Part shown: positions 1 through 10,055 of the stretch, in pieces
Position numbering within the stretch: position 1 is the first letter of the stretch
Layout of the letters: each line of letters starts with the position of its first letter
Source of the DNA: Pseudomaricurvus sp. HS19
Lineage (GTDB): Bacteria; Pseudomonadota; Gammaproteobacteria; Pseudomonadales; Cellvibrionaceae
NCBI RefSeq assembly: GCF_009857815.1
Contig: NZ_WVVW01000010.1
Span: 1-64,000 of the forward strand
Direction of reading: 5' to 3'
Length of the DNA stretch: 64,000 bases
Notes under the pieces: model-generated
The model's input: only the letters and a program-made list of their open reading frames with translations
What the model was told of the DNA's origin: nothing
The model's database searches: none
Position numbers and translations under genes: made by a program

Positions 1-150
1 TCCGCGGCAATCCATGTTAGGCAGCGTATAGGCTGGCCTGTGGTAAACATGGATCGCCACGCTGCGCTCGCGATGACGATGGTGGATTTTTCGGCGGTCT
101 GAGTCGCAGCTACTGCGGCTTTGTTATGGGCTGCGCCTCTGATGCAAAGA

Positions 151-699
151 TCAGAAGTGCGGCTTGTCTGCCTGGGCAGCAAAAGTGGCGGCGGCGTCGG
201 AGATCTCCTTGCGCGCGTCGTCGGCGTTGCCCCAGCCATCGATTTTCACCCACTTGCCTGGCTCCAGATCCTTGTAATGCTGGAAGAAGTGAGCAATCTG
301 GTCGAGGGTCAGCTGTGGCAGGTCGCTGATGTCCTGCACGTCTTTGTAGAGCGGGGTGACCTTGTCGTGTGGAACGGCAATGATCTTCGCATCTTCGCCG
401 CCATCGTCGGTCATTTTCAGCACGCCCACAGGGCGGCAGCGGATCACGGCGCCGGGGATGACGGCCAGAGGCATAACTACCATAACGTCTACGGGATCGC
501 CGTCACCACACAGGGTGTGTGGCACGTAGCCGTAGTTGCAGGGGTAGTGCATGGCGGTACCGAGCATGCGATCGACAAAAATCTCGCCGGAGTCTTTGTC
601 CACTTCGTACTTGATAGGGTCGCCATTGAGAGGGATCTCAATGATGACATTGATGTCGTTGGGCAGGTCTTTACCGGCAGAGACTTGATCGTAGCTCAT
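151..699 (-). CDS. ppa: Inorganic pyrophosphatase
   Basis: Cytosolic family I soluble pyrophosphatase, hydrolysing pyrophosphate to two phosphates and so driving biosynthetic reactions forward. The protein is 182 residues, close to the usual bacterial length of about 175. The metal-binding signature DGDPVDVMV is present, with aspartates near residues 66, 68 and 71, preceded by the conserved NYGYVPHT stretch. An in-frame start 69 bp upstream exists, but the family start MSYDQV fits position 699 and the longer N-terminus looks non-native. It is transcribed alone, downstream of and co-directional with apaH. Identity is very secure; only the start is a choice. Confidence 0.97.
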   Translation of the reverse strand: MSYDQVSAGKDLPNDINVIIEIPLNGDPIKYEVDKDSGEIFVDRMLGTAMHYPCNYGYVPHTLCGDGDPVDVMVVMPLAVIPGAVIRCRPVGVLKMTDDGGEDAKIIAVPHDKVTPLYKDVQDISDLPQLTLDQIAHFFQHYKDLEPGKWVKIDGWGNADDARKEISDAAATFAAQADKPHF

Positions 700-826
700 G
701 ATCGGGCTTCCGTGGTCTGGTGAGTGAATTAAGGACGGCGATTCTAACACAAATGATCCGCCCCTCAATTACGACGGAAGGCTAAGGTGGAGGAGGTCAT
801 GTGGGGGGCCGGAGAGGTCGGCGGGC

Positions 827-1633
827 TCAGCAGTCGCAGGTAAACCGTGCCTCGTCTTCCAGTCGCATCATGGTCAGGCAGCCGCCCCAGACACAGCCGC
901 TGTCGAGGGCGTAGACATTGGGGGTGTTGCTGACTCCCTGCAGGGCGGCCCAGTGACCGAAGAGGATGCGGTCATGGCGGGTCTGGCGGTGGGGATGGCG
1001 GAACCAGGGGGCGTAGCCCGCCGGCAGCGACTCCAGTCCCTCCTTGTACTTCAACTCCAGTCGTCCCTCGGCGTCACAGACCCGCATACGGGTGAAGTAG
1101 TTGGTGATCAGGCGCCAGCGCTCCGGGCCCTCAAGTGACTCATCCCAGAGATCCGGCTGGTTGCCGTACATATTGCCCAGGTAGCTGTCCAGCTTCGGTC
1201 CCTGCAGCACGCTCTCCAGTTCAGCGGAGTGGCGCAGGGCCTCCTCCAGGCTCCAACCGGGGGGGATGCCGGCATGAACCATGGCAAAACCGAGCTGTGG
1301 GTCGTGGTGTACCAGTGGACAGTGGCGCAGCCACTGGTACCAGGGCTGGCTATCGCTGGTCGCGAGGATGGCGTCGAGGGTGTCGCCCTTGCCCGGCAGG
1401 CGATGGCCGTAGGCACAGGCCAGCAGGTGCAGGTCGTGATTGCCCAGTACCGCGACGACGTTGTCCCGCCGCGGGTAGAGGTATTGCAGGGTTTCCAGTG
1501 ATTGCGGGCCGCGATTAATCAGGTCGCCCAACAGCCACAGCTGGTCGCGATCCTCATTGAACTGCACTTGTCGCAGCAGCTGTTGCAGCGGGTCGAGGCA
1601 GCCCTGCAGGTCGCCGACAGCGTAGGTGGCCAT
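827..1633 (-). CDS. apaH: Bis(5'-nucleosyl)-tetraphosphatase, symmetrical
   Basis: Hydrolyses diadenosine tetraphosphate symmetrically to two ADP, limiting this stress-related dinucleotide (and Np4-capped RNA in E. coli). It is a 268-residue metallophosphatase with the family motifs in order: VGDLQGC near residues 6-12, GDLINRGP near 36-43, and LGNHDLHLL near 63-71. It is the last gene of the lptD-surA-pdxA-rsmA-apaG-apaH operon, and its order next to apaG matches E. coli and Pseudomonas. The 19-bp gap after apaG suggests co-transcription. No missing motif was noticed. Confidence 0.97.
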   Translation of the reverse strand: MATYAVGDLQGCLDPLQQLLRQVQFNEDRDQLWLLGDLINRGPQSLETLQYLYPRRDNVVAVLGNHDLHLLACAYGHRLPGKGDTLDAILATSDSQPWYQWLRHCPLVHHDPQLGFAMVHAGIPPGWSLEEALRHSAELESVLQGPKLDSYLGNMYGNQPDLWDESLEGPERWRLITNYFTRMRVCDAEGRLELKYKEGLESLPAGYAPWFRHPHRQTRHDRILFGHWAALQGVSNTPNVYALDSGCVWGGCLTMMRLEDEARFTCDC

Positions 1634-1652
1634 AGCGTTCCGGCGTCAGAAT

Positions 1653-2030
1653 TCAGTGCAGCAGGTGCGGGGGCACCAGCGCAAAGGTGGGGATGGTAGC
1701 GTCGAATTCGTCACCGGTGTCAGTGCACATGGTGTAGGTACCCTGCATGGTGCCGGTGGGGGTCTTCAGCAGGGAGCCACTGGTGTAGGTGTACTCCTGC
1801 CCGGGTGCCAGTTGCGGTTGTTCACCCACTACCCCTTTGCCGGCCACCTCCTGCACCTCGCCATTGGCGTCGGTGATCACCCAGCGCCGGCTCAGCAGCT
1901 GGCAGGGCTCACCGGAATCGTTGCGGATGGTGATGGTGTAGGCGAACACATAACGCTCTTCCGCAATGTCCGACTGTTCGGGCAGGTAGCGGGTTTTTAC
2001 GGAGATACGGATATCGGCAGGATTGGTCAT
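1653..2030 (-). CDS. apaG: ApaG domain protein
   Basis: A 125-residue protein made entirely of the ApaG fold, an immunoglobulin-like beta sandwich whose biochemical role is unsettled. The family hallmarks are visible: the RYVFAYTITIRN strand, RRWVITDANG, the glycine-rich GKGVVGEQP loop, and TPTGTMQGTY near the C-terminus. Its start codon directly follows the rsmA stop codon, so translation is probably coupled. Conserved linkage to rsmA and apaH supports the assignment. Confidence 0.96.
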   Translation of the reverse strand: MTNPADIRISVKTRYLPEQSDIAEERYVFAYTITIRNDSGEPCQLLSRRWVITDANGEVQEVAGKGVVGEQPQLAPGQEYTYTSGSLLKTPTGTMQGTYTMCTDTGDEFDATIPTFALVPPHLLH

Positions 2031-2894
2031 TTACGTCTCAGTCTGTGCCTCGCCCGTGGGCGGCGAATTCCTCTTCAGCTCGTCCAGTGTATCACTCAGA
2101 GCCACGAACTCGGCAAGGGTGAGATTTTCCGGTCGCACGCCGGTATCAATTTGCAGTGACTCAATAGCCTCCGCTGGCAGCAGCTGTTTGAGGGCGTTGC
2201 GCAGGGTTTTGCGACGCTGCTGGAAGGCGGTATTCACCAGCTGTTCCAGCAGTTTGACGTTACGGGCCGGGTGCGGCAGTTGCTGGTAGGGGCGCAGGCG
2301 CACAATGGCCGAATCCACCTTGGGGCGTGGATCAAAGGCTTCCGGTGGCACCTCGAACAGGTTCTCCACCTGGCAGTAGTACTGCACCATGATGCCGAGG
2401 CGACCGTAGGCTTTCTCCCCCGGCTGCGCGGCCATCCGCTGTACCACTTCTTTCTGCAGCATAAAGTGCATGTCACGAATGCGGTCGTGGTAGCTGAGCA
2501 GGTGGAAGATCAGCGGCGTGGAGATGTTGTAGGGCAGGTTGCCCACCACCCGCAGCGGGCCTTTGGGGTTGCCATCTTTGTCCTGCAGCAGCTGGCTGAA
2601 ATCGAATTTCAGGGCGTCGCTCTGGTGGATGGTGAACTGCGGGTAGTTGGCGATGAACTGCGCCAGCAGCATGGGGATCAGGTCGCGATCCAGTTCCACC
2701 ACATTGAGCGTGGGGCAGGCGGCCAGCAGCTGCGAGGTGATGGCGCCCTTGCCGGGGCCGATCTCCACCAGGTTGTCGTCGGCCTGGGGGTGGATGGCCT
2801 TGACGATGCGGCGGATGATGCCGTCATCTTCCAGGAAATTCTGGCCGAAGCGCTTGCGGGCGCGGTGTTCACTAGCAATCTTCATGGTGCTCAC
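2031..2894 (-). CDS. rsmA: 16S rRNA (adenine1518-N6/adenine1519-N6) dimethyltransferase
   Basis: RsmA (KsgA) dimethylates two adjacent adenines in the helix 45 loop of 16S rRNA during late small-subunit assembly; its loss gives kasugamycin resistance. The 287-residue protein opens with the family segment RKRFGQNFL. It then has the S-adenosylmethionine motif [10 protein letters not shown] and the catalytic NLPYNIS motif near residues 117-123. It lies between pdxA (67 bp upstream) and apaG (abutting) in the conserved operon. ATG at 2894 is the first start in frame; an internal ATG two residues later is equally possible. Confidence 0.97.
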   Translation of the reverse strand: MSTMKIASEHRARKRFGQNFLEDDGIIRRIVKAIHPQADDNLVEIGPGKGAITSQLLAACPTLNVVELDRDLIPMLLAQFIANYPQFTIHQSDALKFDFSQLLQDKDGNPKGPLRVVGNLPYNISTPLIFHLLSYHDRIRDMHFMLQKEVVQRMAAQPGEKAYGRLGIMVQYYCQVENLFEVPPEAFDPRPKVDSAIVRLRPYQQLPHPARNVKLLEQLVNTAFQQRRKTLRNALKQLLPAEAIESLQIDTGVRPENLTLAEFVALSDTLDELKRNSPPTGEAQTET

Positions 2895-2961
2895 AGGGAG
2901 TTGGGTAGCGCCTGCGGCGCCACCGGACTTATTGGGTGGCTGGTATGGCTGGGGCCGGAGG

Positions 2962-3948
2962 TCAGAATGACCGCTGGCGAGCCATATGGCCGGCGTAATT
3001 GATGGCGGTCAGCAGGCTGCCGAGGTCGGCGCCGCCGCTGCCGGCCAGGTCCAGTGCTGTACCATGATCCACCGAGGTGCGGATGATGGGCAGCCCCAGG
3101 GTAATGTTGACCGCCTCGCCGAAGCCCTTGAATTTTAACACGGGCAGGCCCTGATCGTGATACATGGCCAGCACCGCATCGGCGCCGGTGAGTACCCTGG
3201 GGGTAAACAGGGTGTCGGCGGGCAGGGGACCGATCAGGTTCATGCCCTCGCCGCGCAGGTGCGCCAGCAGCGGCTCAATGACGTCCACCTCTTCGCGCCC
3301 CATATGGCCGCCTTCGCCGGCGTGGGGGTTGAGACCGCACACCAGGATGCGTGGCGTATCCGCCCCGAACTTCGATCGCAAGTCCGCATCCAGGATACGG
3401 ATCACCCGTTCCAGTTTGGCCGGTGTAATGGCCGCCGGTACGTCCTTGAGTGGCAGGTGAGTGGTGACAAGGGCTACACGCAGGCCTTCACAGGCCAGCA
3501 TCATCACCACCTCATCGGTGTGGGTGCGTTCGGCCAGAAACTCGGTGTGGCCGCTGAAGGGGATACCGGCTTCGTTGATCACACCTTTATGCACCGGCCC
3601 GGTGACGTAGGCGTGGCAGGCGCCGTCGACACAGCTGTCGATGGCGGTCTCAAGGGTGCGCAGCACATAGCCGGCGTTGGCGGGGTTGAGGGTGCCGGCC
3701 ACGCAGGGCGCCTGCAGTGGTACCGGCAGCACGCACAGCTCACCGGCCTGCAGGGGTTGTGGTGCCAGTGAGCTGTCCAGTTCACGTAAGCGCAGCGGCA
3801 GGCCCAGCTGGCGGGCGCGGGCCAGCAGCAGGTCCGGGTCGGCCACCGCCACCACCTCATGCTCGCTGGCCTGTTGTGCCAGGGCGATGGTGAGGTCGGG
3901 GCCGATACCGGCCGGTTCTCCGGGGGTCAGTGCCAGGCGCAGGGTCAT
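2962..3948 (-). CDS. pdxA: 4-hydroxythreonine-4-phosphate dehydrogenase
   Basis: Oxidises 4-phosphohydroxy-L-threonine with NAD(P) in the DXP-dependent pyridoxal 5'-phosphate pathway. The protein is 328 residues. It shows the N-terminal [10 protein letters not shown] motif, a metal-binding [11 protein letters not shown] segment, [11 protein letters not shown], and the C-terminal [12 protein letters not shown] signature. Its ATG overlaps the surA stop codon by 4 bp (ATGA), so translation is probably coupled within the lptD operon. The window also contains dxs (38463-40367), the source of the DXP substrate for this vitamin B6 route. Confidence 0.97.
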   Translation of the reverse strand: MTLRLALTPGEPAGIGPDLTIALAQQASEHEVVAVADPDLLLARARQLGLPLRLRELDSSLAPQPLQAGELCVLPVPLQAPCVAGTLNPANAGYVLRTLETAIDSCVDGACHAYVTGPVHKGVINEAGIPFSGHTEFLAERTHTDEVVMMLACEGLRVALVTTHLPLKDVPAAITPAKLERVIRILDADLRSKFGADTPRILVCGLNPHAGEGGHMGREEVDVIEPLLAHLRGEGMNLIGPLPADTLFTPRVLTGADAVLAMYHDQGLPVLKFKGFGEAVNITLGLPIIRTSVDHGTALDLAGSGGADLGSLLTAINYAGHMARQRSF

Positions 3949-5255
3949 GGCTGTGGCAGCTTGATCTCGACGTAGGCTTCGTCGCGGATCTCCCGCAGCC
4001 AGTTAAACAGCTCTTCCTCGTAGCGCTGGTTGCGCAGCAGCATGGTGGCCTGGTTGCGGCGCACGGTTTCGCTCATGTCCTGTTGGCGGCGCTCCTGTAC
4101 CTGCAGGATGTGCCAGCCGAACTGGGAGCGGAAGGGAGGGCTGACCTGTCCCACCGGTGTGGCATCGATGGTCTTTTCAAATTCCGGCACAAACTTGCCA
4201 GGCAGTGACCAGCCCAGGTCGCCACCACTGAGTTTGGAGCCTACGTCCTCCGAATATTGGCGGGCCAGCTCGCCGAAGTCGGCGCCGTTGATAATCTGCT
4301 TGCGAAGATCCGCCAGTTTACTCTCGGTCTCCTCCTCGCTGAGGATAGCGGAGGGCTTGATCAGGATGTGGCGTACCAGCGACTGCTCGACAATCTTCTC
4401 TTCGGCACCTTTCCTGTCGTAGAGCTTGAGCAGGTGGAAACCGGCGGCGCTGCGCAGCGGTTTGCTGACCTGCCCCGGACGCAGGGGTTCGAGGGCAGCG
4501 GCGAACAGGTCCGGCATCTCCGAGCTCTTGCGCCAGCCCATATCGCCACCGCTGAGGGCGTCCTGGCCGCGGGATTCACGAATGGCGGCCTGGCGGAAGT
4601 CGGCGCCGCCCTGCAGCTGCTGGTAGAGCTGGTTGGCTTTCGCTTCGGCCGCGGCGACTTCGCTGACGCTGGCGCCGGCAGGAACCGGCACCAGGATGTG
4701 GCCCAGGTTGTAGCTGGGGGAGGACCAGAACTGGCCCTGCTTGGAGCGCAGGAAGTTGTTGACCTCCTGGTCCGACACCTGGATACGGCGGTTAACCGAA
4801 CCGCGCTGCACCCGCTCGATGAGCATGTCGCGACGGATCTGGTCGCGCAGTAAGTCCAGAGTCATACCGTCCGCTTGCAGCCGTTGCAGCAGCTGGGCGC
4901 GGCTGAGGTTGTTGGCCTGCTGCATGCCATTGATGGCATCGTCCAGCTCGGCCTCGCTTATAGTGATGCCGGCGCGACGCGCCATTTGCAGCTGCAGGGA
5001 CTCCACAATCAACTGCTCCAGGATCTGCTGCTGCAGCACCTCTGCCGGGGGCAGGTTGGTCTGCTGTTTGGAGCGCAGCTGGTTCACGATCATCTGGGTG
5101 CGCTGTTGCAGTTCGCTGGCCATGATGACGTCGTTGTCCACCACTGCCACCACCGAATCCAGCGGCACCATGGCCGCCTGCAGGGCCGAGCTGCCGGCGA
5201 GAAGCGCCACGCCCAGCAGGCGTCGGCAGGATTGGGTCAGTGTTCGTATCATCAT
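3945..5255 (-). CDS. surA: Periplasmic peptidyl-prolyl isomerase/chaperone SurA
   Basis: Periplasmic chaperone that escorts unfolded outer-membrane beta-barrel proteins to the BAM complex. It has 436 residues. A signal peptide ends near residue 27 (SSALQA then AMVPLDS), followed by the SurA N-terminal chaperone domain that starts [13 protein letters not shown]-like. Two parvulin domains follow: [11 protein letters not shown] near 182 and [10 protein letters not shown] near 293, each with a GGDMGW or GGDLGW motif. It overlaps lptD by 4 bp, and LptD is a major SurA client in E. coli, so co-production makes sense. Identity is secure. Confidence 0.97.
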   Translation of the reverse strand: MMIRTLTQSCRRLLGVALLAGSSALQAAMVPLDSVVAVVDNDVIMASELQQRTQMIVNQLRSKQQTNLPPAEVLQQQILEQLIVESLQLQMARRAGITISEAELDDAINGMQQANNLSRAQLLQRLQADGMTLDLLRDQIRRDMLIERVQRGSVNRRIQVSDQEVNNFLRSKQGQFWSSPSYNLGHILVPVPAGASVSEVAAAEAKANQLYQQLQGGADFRQAAIRESRGQDALSGGDMGWRKSSEMPDLFAAALEPLRPGQVSKPLRSAAGFHLLKLYDRKGAEEKIVEQSLVRHILIKPSAILSEEETESKLADLRKQIINGADFGELARQYSEDVGSKLSGGDLGWSLPGKFVPEFEKTIDATPVGQVSPPFRSQFGWHILQVQERRQQDMSETVRRNQATMLLRNQRYEEELFNWLREIRDEAYVEIKLPQP

Positions 5256-7945
5256 TGGATTCCGTTATCTCGTTGTTCGTAGCCGACAATCCCGTCACTG
5301 AGGATGCCGCTCACTTTGCTGCCGATGCTGCCCATGCCCTTCAGCTGGAATTCCAGGAAGATGCCGCGGTCCTCTTCCAGGTCCAGTGACTCAAGCACAT
5401 TGGCATTGGCGTTATCCAGCCATTTACGGGCCACCAGGCGCACACGATAGCAGCAGTCGTTGTATTCGACGCCGATCAGCGTCTCCAGTTCACGCTGATG
5501 GGTAAAGTCGTAGTTGGCCCGGCCAATGGCGTTCCAGTCGCCGGCGATGGGCCAGACAAAGGAGAAGTCGCCCTGTTCAATGCTCTGCTCAATCTCTTCA
5601 TTGAGGATACCATCACCATCCAGGTCCGTGGGGTCGCTGGGCAGGGGCGGGATGCGGTCGTAGCGGTAGCTGAGGTTGAAAATGCGGTATTGCTCGTCCA
5701 GATAGCGCAGGCTGACGTTACCGCGGCTGACCCGGTCGCTGTTGTCGGCGTCCCACATCACTTCGGAGTTGAAGCGCAGGTACTTGCCCAGGCGGGCGCT
5801 GATCTGGGCGGCGTAGTCCGAATTGCTGCGCTGGTTCTCCGCCTGCGCCAACGCCTGTGCCTCGGTGAGGTCGATGGCGATGGCGCGGTCATCGTGGTAG
5901 AAGACCTGGCCGACGCTGGCGCTCAGGCGCTCAATACCTGTGCTGCTGTCGATGAAGCGGGAGGTCAGCCCCACCGACAGGCGGTTGTCATCGTCGATAC
6001 GGTCGCTGCCGGAGAAGCGGCTGTCGCGGAACAGCTGGCTGTAGCCAAAGGTGAGGTCGTTGGTGTCGAAGTCCACGGTGCGCAAGCGCCCGGTGCCGAC
6101 ATTGATCAGCTCGTCCTGGTTTTCCCGGTCGCTGTAAAAGTAGAACAGCCGAGGTTCAAAAGTCTGTACATAGCCATTGCCGAACAAGTCACCTTCGCGC
6201 TCGAAGAACAACCCTGTGTCCAGGCTGCCCTGGGGTACGGTGAACGACGGCGTGTCGTTGGCGCCGGCCTGCAGGTATTCGTCATCCAGGCTGTAGCTGA
6301 GGTGCTTCAGCTTGACGCCGGGGCGGAAGAAGCCCCACATCCAGCGCTGGTCCCAGGTGAGGGCGTAATCCACCCGCAGCCGTTCACCGGTGATGAGACC
6401 GTCGCGGTCCTTGTCGCGGTGATCGAAGGCGGTGAAGTCGTGATCCAGCTGCAGCTCAAAATCCGACGGCATACGGTAGTGGCCATCCAGGGTGAGGCGC
6501 GGCAGCTGCTTGTACTGCTGTTCGGCATCGTCCCACAGCTTCTGGTATTCGGTGGCTTCGGCCTGCAGCAGCCAGTGCTCGCCACGATAACCGGCGGTGC
6601 CGTATTTCTTCAGCTGGCTGGTGCTGTTGACCTCCAGCGAGGTGGTGCCCAGGTCGCGGAAGTAGTCCACGTCGCTGACCGCGGTGTAGTCAATTTCGGT
6701 AAACCAGCGCGCCTGGCGGCCTCCCTGCTGCTCCACGCCCAGCAGCCAGCGATCCTGGCCGCGGAAGGGGTAGGCCTCTTCCTCGGTAATGACACCGTCG
6801 TCGATCAGGTCCTCAAGGTCCTGGTCGTCACCGCCGGAGTCATCGGCGAGCCAGGCAGCACTGACCACGGTATCGAAATGGGTCGACATGTGGCGTAGTT
6901 CAGTCTCCAGCATCTCGCCGCGGTCACTGATGAAACGCGGGGTCAGGGTCATGTCATAGTTGGGTGCCAGGTTAAGGTAGTAGGGCACCGACAGATCCAC
7001 GCCACCATTGTCAGAGGAGCTGATGGAGGGGAACAGAAAGCCTGATTTGCGCTGGTCGCCAATGGGAAACCGCAGGTAGGGCGTGTAGAACACGGGCACG
7101 CCGGCCACGTGCAGGCGCACGTGCTTGCCCCAGCCCTCGCCGATATTGGGATCGAGGGTGAGTTCGGCGCTGTGCAGCGACCAGGCGTTGCCGTCCGGCT
7201 CACAGCGGGTAAAGCTGCCGTCTTCGAGGGTCAGCACCTTCTCCGGTGTCATCTGTACTCTGGCGGAAGCGCCGCGCAGGTGAGCCTCGTGCAACAGGTA
7301 AGAGGCGTCTTCCAGTTCCGCCGCGCCGGTGTCCATATCCATGGCCGCGCGCTCACTGGTGATCAGCACACCTGGCTCGCGCAGCAGTATATTGCCGCTG
7401 AGGGTGCCGGTGTTGCTGGCTTTATCCAGTTCGGCGCGATCGGCCTGCAGTTGGCGGTAGCCCTGGGTCAGTTTGACATCGCCCTGCAGCACGGCGGTGT
7501 TCTGCTGCAGCCAGCGGGAGCTGTCAGCCTCCGCCCGCAGGGGCGCTGCCTCCGGATCGAGGGTGGCTTCACTGTCGCTGCGCTCGGGGGCGATGTAACT
7601 GCCGCAGCAGCCGGCGGGCATCGCGGCCAGCTGCTCGGGGGTCAGGTCTTCTTCCGCCACCCAGTCGATCTCGGCGGCGCTCAGGCCGCGGGTGCTGCGG
7701 GGGCCGGACTGAGGGGGCGGGGTGCTGTGAGGCGGGCGCTTGTAGGCGGGGCCCGGGGCAGGCTTCTCATCACAGGCCCAGCTGTCACCGGCCGGCTTGC
7801 AGTGCCACTGCATATTCTGCTCGGCGGCCTGCAGCGGAGTAACAGGCAGGCTTGCCAGCACGCCCAACGCCAGCAGTCGCGGAGTCTGATGGGGTCTGAG
7901 TGCGCGTTGAATCTGTTGCCGTAACAGCGGCGTCCGTCGGGCCAT
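5252..7945 (-). CDS. lptD: LPS-assembly outer-membrane protein LptD
   Basis: Outer-membrane beta-barrel that, with LptE, inserts lipopolysaccharide into the outer leaflet. The 897-residue precursor has an N-terminal signal peptide ending near residue 40 (PVTPLQA then AEQN). A proline-rich linker follows, then the periplasmic OstA-like jellyroll, and then a barrel of about 600 residues rich in alternating aromatic strands. Cysteine pairs near the N-terminus (WHC, WAC, GCC) and in the C-terminal NDCCYRVRL segment fit the inter-domain disulfides of the family. It is first in the operon. The 211 bp upstream, shared with divergent amgK, should hold both promoters. Confidence 0.96.
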   Translation of the reverse strand: MARRTPLLRQQIQRALRPHQTPRLLALGVLASLPVTPLQAAEQNMQWHCKPAGDSWACDEKPAPGPAYKRPPHSTPPPQSGPRSTRGLSAAEIDWVAEEDLTPEQLAAMPAGCCGSYIAPERSDSEATLDPEAAPLRAEADSSRWLQQNTAVLQGDVKLTQGYRQLQADRAELDKASNTGTLSGNILLREPGVLITSERAAMDMDTGAAELEDASYLLHEAHLRGASARVQMTPEKVLTLEDGSFTRCEPDGNAWSLHSAELTLDPNIGEGWGKHVRLHVAGVPVFYTPYLRFPIGDQRKSGFLFPSISSSDNGGVDLSVPYYLNLAPNYDMTLTPRFISDRGEMLETELRHMSTHFDTVVSAAWLADDSGGDDQDLEDLIDDGVITEEEAYPFRGQDRWLLGVEQQGGRQARWFTEIDYTAVSDVDYFRDLGTTSLEVNSTSQLKKYGTAGYRGEHWLLQAEATEYQKLWDDAEQQYKQLPRLTLDGHYRMPSDFELQLDHDFTAFDHRDKDRDGLITGERLRVDYALTWDQRWMWGFFRPGVKLKHLSYSLDDEYLQAGANDTPSFTVPQGSLDTGLFFEREGDLFGNGYVQTFEPRLFYFYSDRENQDELINVGTGRLRTVDFDTNDLTFGYSQLFRDSRFSGSDRIDDDNRLSVGLTSRFIDSSTGIERLSASVGQVFYHDDRAIAIDLTEAQALAQAENQRSNSDYAAQISARLGKYLRFNSEVMWDADNSDRVSRGNVSLRYLDEQYRIFNLSYRYDRIPPLPSDPTDLDGDGILNEEIEQSIEQGDFSFVWPIAGDWNAIGRANYDFTHQRELETLIGVEYNDCCYRVRLVARKWLDNANANVLESLDLEEDRGIFLEFQLKGMGSIGSKVSGILSDGIVGYEQRDNGIQ

Positions 7946-8156
7946 TGGCGGGACAATCCTGTGAGTTTTATCGCATTATTCGAAATTAAGGGGGCGATTC
8001 TACTTGGGATGCTCACAATAGGCTACCGCGGCCCGGCGCTCAAAATAGCCTTTGCCGGGTGTTGTGCGGCGACAGGTGAGCATCTGCTCGCGCTTCGTTT
8101 ACAATGGCCGCGGTTTCTTCAATTCACCGCCCCCAATCACCGCTTAAGGTACAGAC

Positions 8157-9242
8157 TTGAACACAGAACAGATCAACGCTTTGCAGCAGTGGGCAGAACA
8201 ACGGCTGGAGCAATTGGGCATCGGGACCGACGGTGCCCTGGTGCTGACGCCCCTCAACGGCGATGCCGGTTTCCGCCGCTATTTCCGTCTCAATACCCAA
8301 CAGCCGCTACTGGCGGTACTGGCGCCGCCGGAGACCGAGGACTCCGCAGCGTTTGTGGCCATTGCCCGCTACCTGCGCTCCCAGGGGGTGATGACCCCGA
8401 AGATCCCGGCGGTCGACCTGCAACATGGCTGGTTGCTGGTGGAGGAGCTGGGCCAGCGTCTCTTCAGTGAAGTATTGCTGGAGGAGCGGGACTTGGTTGA
8501 GCAGATGTACGGTGATGCGCTGATGACCCTGCTGCGGCTGCAGCAGTGCCCCACCATTACCATGCCGGCCGCTGATGGCGATGGCATGCACACCCTGCCA
8601 AGGTACGACTCCGCCCGGCTCAACAGCGAGATGGCTCTGTTCCATGAGTGGTTTGTGCCGCAGCTGCTGGGTTACCAGCTCTCCGCCGACGAGCGCGAAT
8701 TGCTGGATGCGGTCTACCTGCAACTGGAAAGCGCCGCCCTGCAACAACCGCAGGTGTGGGTGCACCGCGACTACCACAGCCGCAACCTCATCTATCGCGA
8801 CGGTCAGGCGCCGGGGGTGATCGATTTCCAGGACGCGGTGCGCGGCCCGATTACCTATGACCTGGTCTCCCTGTTGCGCGACTGCTACATCCGCTGGCCG
8901 CGGCAGCAGGTGGAGAAGTGGGCGCTGGCCTATGGTGACATGGCTGTCTCCGCTGGCCTGATGGCGCCGGTGACCCAGCGCGGTTTCCTGCGCTGGTTCG
9001 ACCTGATGGGGCTGCAGCGTCACCTCAAGGTGCTGGGTATCTTTGCCCGCCTGTGGCTGCGCGACGGCAAGGCCGGCTACCTGCGCGACCTGCCTCTGGT
9101 GATGCGCTACACCCTGGAGGTAGCAGAGGGTTATCCGGAGCTGCGCGACTTCACCTACTGGTTTAAGGAGAAACTGCTGCCCCTGTGTGAACAGCAGGAG
9201 TGGTACAGCGACTACACCTGCGCCGGGGAGTCACAGGTTTGA
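8157..9242 (+). CDS. amgK: Anomeric N-acetylmuramate/N-acetylglucosamine kinase AmgK
   Basis: Phosphorylates the anomeric hydroxyl of MurNAc (and GlcNAc) in the cell-wall recycling route that bypasses de novo UDP-MurNAc synthesis and gives fosfomycin tolerance in Pseudomonas. The 361-residue protein has the aminoglycoside-phosphotransferase fold. Its catalytic loop is HRDYHSRNLIYRDG near residues 203-216 and its metal-binding motif is DFQDAVRGP. Translation starts at TTG, preceded by AAGGT at 8146-8150; no ATG fits. TACAAT at 8100-8105 could be its -10 element, but I see no good -35. The overlapping murU and divergent lptD repeat the Pseudomonas arrangement. Confidence 0.94.
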   Translation: MNTEQINALQQWAEQRLEQLGIGTDGALVLTPLNGDAGFRRYFRLNTQQPLLAVLAPPETEDSAAFVAIARYLRSQGVMTPKIPAVDLQHGWLLVEELGQRLFSEVLLEERDLVEQMYGDALMTLLRLQQCPTITMPAADGDGMHTLPRYDSARLNSEMALFHEWFVPQLLGYQLSADERELLDAVYLQLESAALQQPQVWVHRDYHSRNLIYRDGQAPGVIDFQDAVRGPITYDLVSLLRDCYIRWPRQQVEKWALAYGDMAVSAGLMAPVTQRGFLRWFDLMGLQRHLKVLGIFARLWLRDGKAGYLRDLPLVMRYTLEVAEGYPELRDFTYWFKEKLLPLCEQQEWYSDYTCAGESQV

Positions 9243-9922
9243 AGGCAATGATCCTGGCGGCGGGTCTGGGCAAGCGCATGCGCCCGCTCACCGACACGCT
9301 GCCCAAGCCGCTGCTGCCGGTGGCGGACAAGCCGCTGATCGACTATCACATCGAGCGTCTGGTCGCGGCCGGTGTGCGGGAACTGGTGATTAACCTCGCT
9401 TACCTGGGGCATCTGGTAGAGGCTCACCTGGGCGATGGCAGTCGCTGGGGTATCACTATCCACTACAGCCGGGAACCGGAGCCGCTGGAAACTGCCGGCG
9501 GTATCTGCCGCGCCCTGCCACTGCTGGGTGAGGAACCGTTCCTGCTGGTGAACGGCGATGTCTGGAGTGACTGCCCGTTTGCGCCGCTGCTGGGCATGAC
9601 CCTGGCGGAAGGCCAGTTGGGGCACCTGCTGCTGGTGCCCAATCCCGGTCATAACAGTGGCGGCGATTTTGACCTGCGCGAAGGTCGCCTGATCCGCAAT
9701 CACAAACCCGGTGGCGGCTACACCTTCAGTGGCATCAGCCTGCTGCATCCGGCACTGCTCACCGGCTATCCCCGGCGGCGGGATAACTTCCCACTGCGGG
9801 AGGTGTTTGATTACGCCATCGAACAGCAGGCGCTGGGTGGTGAGGTATTCCGTGGCCAGTGGTGGGACATCGGTACCCCCGAGCGGCTGCAGGCCCTGGA
9901 CCAGCAACTGCGCACTGGTTGA
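9239..9922 (+). CDS. murU: N-acetylmuramate alpha-1-phosphate uridylyltransferase MurU
   Basis: Converts MurNAc-1-phosphate and UTP to UDP-MurNAc, the step after AmgK in peptidoglycan recycling. The sugar-nucleotidyltransferase signature AAGLGKRMRPLTD and the following KPLLPVADKPLIDY are at the N-terminus, with NGDVWSD near residue 104. I chose TTG at 9239, which overlaps the amgK stop as TTGA and gives the expected N-terminus M-K-A-M-I-L-A-A-G (227 residues). ATG at 9248 is the alternative. A reading frame open further upstream gives an N-terminus unlike the family. Tight coupling to amgK supports the MurU call over a generic glucose-1-phosphate transferase. Confidence 0.93.
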   Translation: MKAMILAAGLGKRMRPLTDTLPKPLLPVADKPLIDYHIERLVAAGVRELVINLAYLGHLVEAHLGDGSRWGITIHYSREPEPLETAGGICRALPLLGEEPFLLVNGDVWSDCPFAPLLGMTLAEGQLGHLLLVPNPGHNSGGDFDLREGRLIRNHKPGGGYTFSGISLLHPALLTGYPRRRDNFPLREVFDYAIEQQALGGEVFRGQWWDIGTPERLQALDQQLRTG

Positions 9923-10055
9923 TTCCTGACCGGTGTTGCTGGGAGCCGCTGGCGGCTTCCGGTACAATGCGCCGCTTTGGTGGCCGTGACACCCGCGCCC
10001 CGTGCCCGGCTTCGGGTTATTCCCTACTCCCCAGATTTAACCGCAGGTAGAGTCT

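Noticed and set aside
1-102. Open plus-strand frame from the window edge to TGA at 100-102
   Set aside because: Only 33 codons, no recognisable residues; could be the end of a gene outside the window but cannot be supported.
5498-6898. A 466-codon open frame antisense to lptD
   Set aside because: Shadow of the LptD barrel; no domain or signal, and LptD motifs run through it.
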